A model generated the notes under the pieces. It worked only from the letters and a program-made list of their open reading frames with translations. It was not told where the DNA came from and made no database searches. A DNA stretch of 64,000 bases from Collinsella sp. zg1085 (GTDB lineage: Bacteria; Actinomycetota; Coriobacteriia; Coriobacteriales; Coriobacteriaceae). The stretch lies in the NCBI RefSeq assembly GCF_018889955.1, contig NZ_CP076545.1, positions 1,364,001-1,428,000 on the forward strand, in the 5' to 3' direction. The position numbers and the translations under genes were made by a program. This document shows, piece after piece, positions 63,438 to 64,000 of the stretch (position 1 is the first letter of the stretch; the number at the start of each line of letters is the position of its first letter).

Positions 63438-64000
63438 ATGTCCGTTCCAACTCCTCATAACGCGGCACGTGTTGGTGATATTGCAAAATGCGTGCTTATG
63501 CCAGGCGACCCACTACGCGCTCAGTTTATTGCCGATACCTACTTGAGCGATGTTCGCTGCGTTAATACGGTACGCAACATGCTGGCATTCACCGGCACCT
63601 ACGAGGGTACCCCCGTCACGGTAATGGGCGGTGGCATGGGAATGCCAAGCATTGGTATCTACTCGTATGAGTTATTCGAGTTCTATAACGTTGATGCCAT
63701 TATTCGCGTAGGGTCGGCAGGCGGCGTAGATGAGCGCGTTGAGTTGCGCGATGTCATTGTTGGGCTTGGCGCATGCACCGATTCAAACTATGCTGCTCAA
63801 TACCAGCTACCGGGTACCTTTGCTCCCATAGCAAGTTTTGACCTTGCAGCACAGGCGGTTGAAATTGGTCGCGCCATGCATGCCCCCATCAAAGTTGGTA
63901 ACGTGCTTTCAAGCGACCACTTCTACCTCGATGACCCCCAATCAACCAAAACCTGGCAGAAGATGGGTGTGCTTGCTGTTGAAATGGAAGCTGCTGCCCT
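63438..64000 (+). CDS. deoD: purine nucleoside phosphorylase DeoD, N-terminal part (runs off the window)
   Basis: First 187 codons. It cleaves purine nucleosides with phosphate. Start ATG 63438 with AAGGAGG. MPGDPLRAQFIA, GGGMGMPSIGIYSYEL (phosphate-binding), RVGSAGGV and the substrate-binding VEMEAAA are intact. It is divergent from uraA. Confidence 0.95.
   Translation, partial: MSVPTPHNAARVGDIAKCVLMPGDPLRAQFIADTYLSDVRCVNTVRNMLAFTGTYEGTPVTVMGGGMGMPSIGIYSYELFEFYNVDAIIRVGSAGGVDERVELRDVIVGLGACTDSNYAAQYQLPGTFAPIASFDLAAQAVEIGRAMHAPIKVGNVLSSDHFYLDDPQSTKTWQKMGVLAVEMEAAA

Overview
The window looks like a chromosomal segment of an anaerobic, fermentative Gram-positive bacterium of moderate G+C. I infer class Coriobacteriia, family Atopobiaceae (Atopobium/Olsenella-like). 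The reasons are the start of a pyruvate formate-lyase gene, LPXTG wall-anchored proteins, a Tat operon with TatA/B and TatC, an archaeal-type topoisomerase I with a lysine-rich actinobacterial-style tail, RicT next to HolB and Tmk, and a C69 dipeptidase. No taxon-specific marker was available, so this is an inference. Most genes lie on the minus strand. I see no prophage, CRISPR array or complete insertion sequence.

Layout. 1-670: start of pflB. 1013-3935: a BceAB-type ABC exporter. 4508-5476: an endonuclease-like AbiEi/DUF559 protein. 5814-7502: a Gfo/Idh/MocA-Nudix fusion, then htpG. 9807-12134: a VanRS-like two-component system. 12525-13709: a PadR/DUF1700 operon on the plus strand, followed by a tRNA-Thr. 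13979-18775: a SurA-like membrane protein and a tight four-gene operon (isocitrate dehydrogenase, HEAT protein, membrane protein, and a 3-hydroxyisobutyrate dehydrogenase-like enzyme with a His/Cys metal-binding tail). 18815-30461: housekeeping genes (DegV, hpf, an amino-acid binding lipoprotein, comF, ricT-holB-tmk, malQ, topA). 30462-32213: a decayed accessory patch with a secreted hypothetical protein and gene remnants. 32214-43883: two giant LPXTG surface proteins, an adhesin and a GH2 beta-galactosidase. 44417-46014: tatC-tatA. 46130-53925: STAS protein, aminotransferase, two small unknowns, nhaA, ppaC and an LPXTG-anchored C69 dipeptidase. 54607-64000: manA, a secreted unknown, PTS EIIA, brnQ, pcrA, uraA and the start of deoD.

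The most unusual signal is a family of five intergenic elements (about 4260-4481, 12245-12406, 38273-38445, 44160-44336, 61596-61757). Each holds two direct 23-nt units exactly 31 nt apart, a conserved core (CTACCTGCAG, 18 nt, then a small AACCC hairpin) and an inverted third unit. The span is 160-162 nt in every copy. Two sequence classes keep the same geometry although the unit sequence has diverged, and within a copy all units carry the class-specific changes. All five lie in the same orientation upstream of a minus-strand gene. None encodes a protein. I could not match them to any family I know.

A second signal is possible phase variation in surface proteins. The adhesin signal-peptide region holds a 7-base G/C homopolymer that puts the gene out of frame by one base, and the C69 dipeptidase has an 8-base tract at the matching place, in frame.
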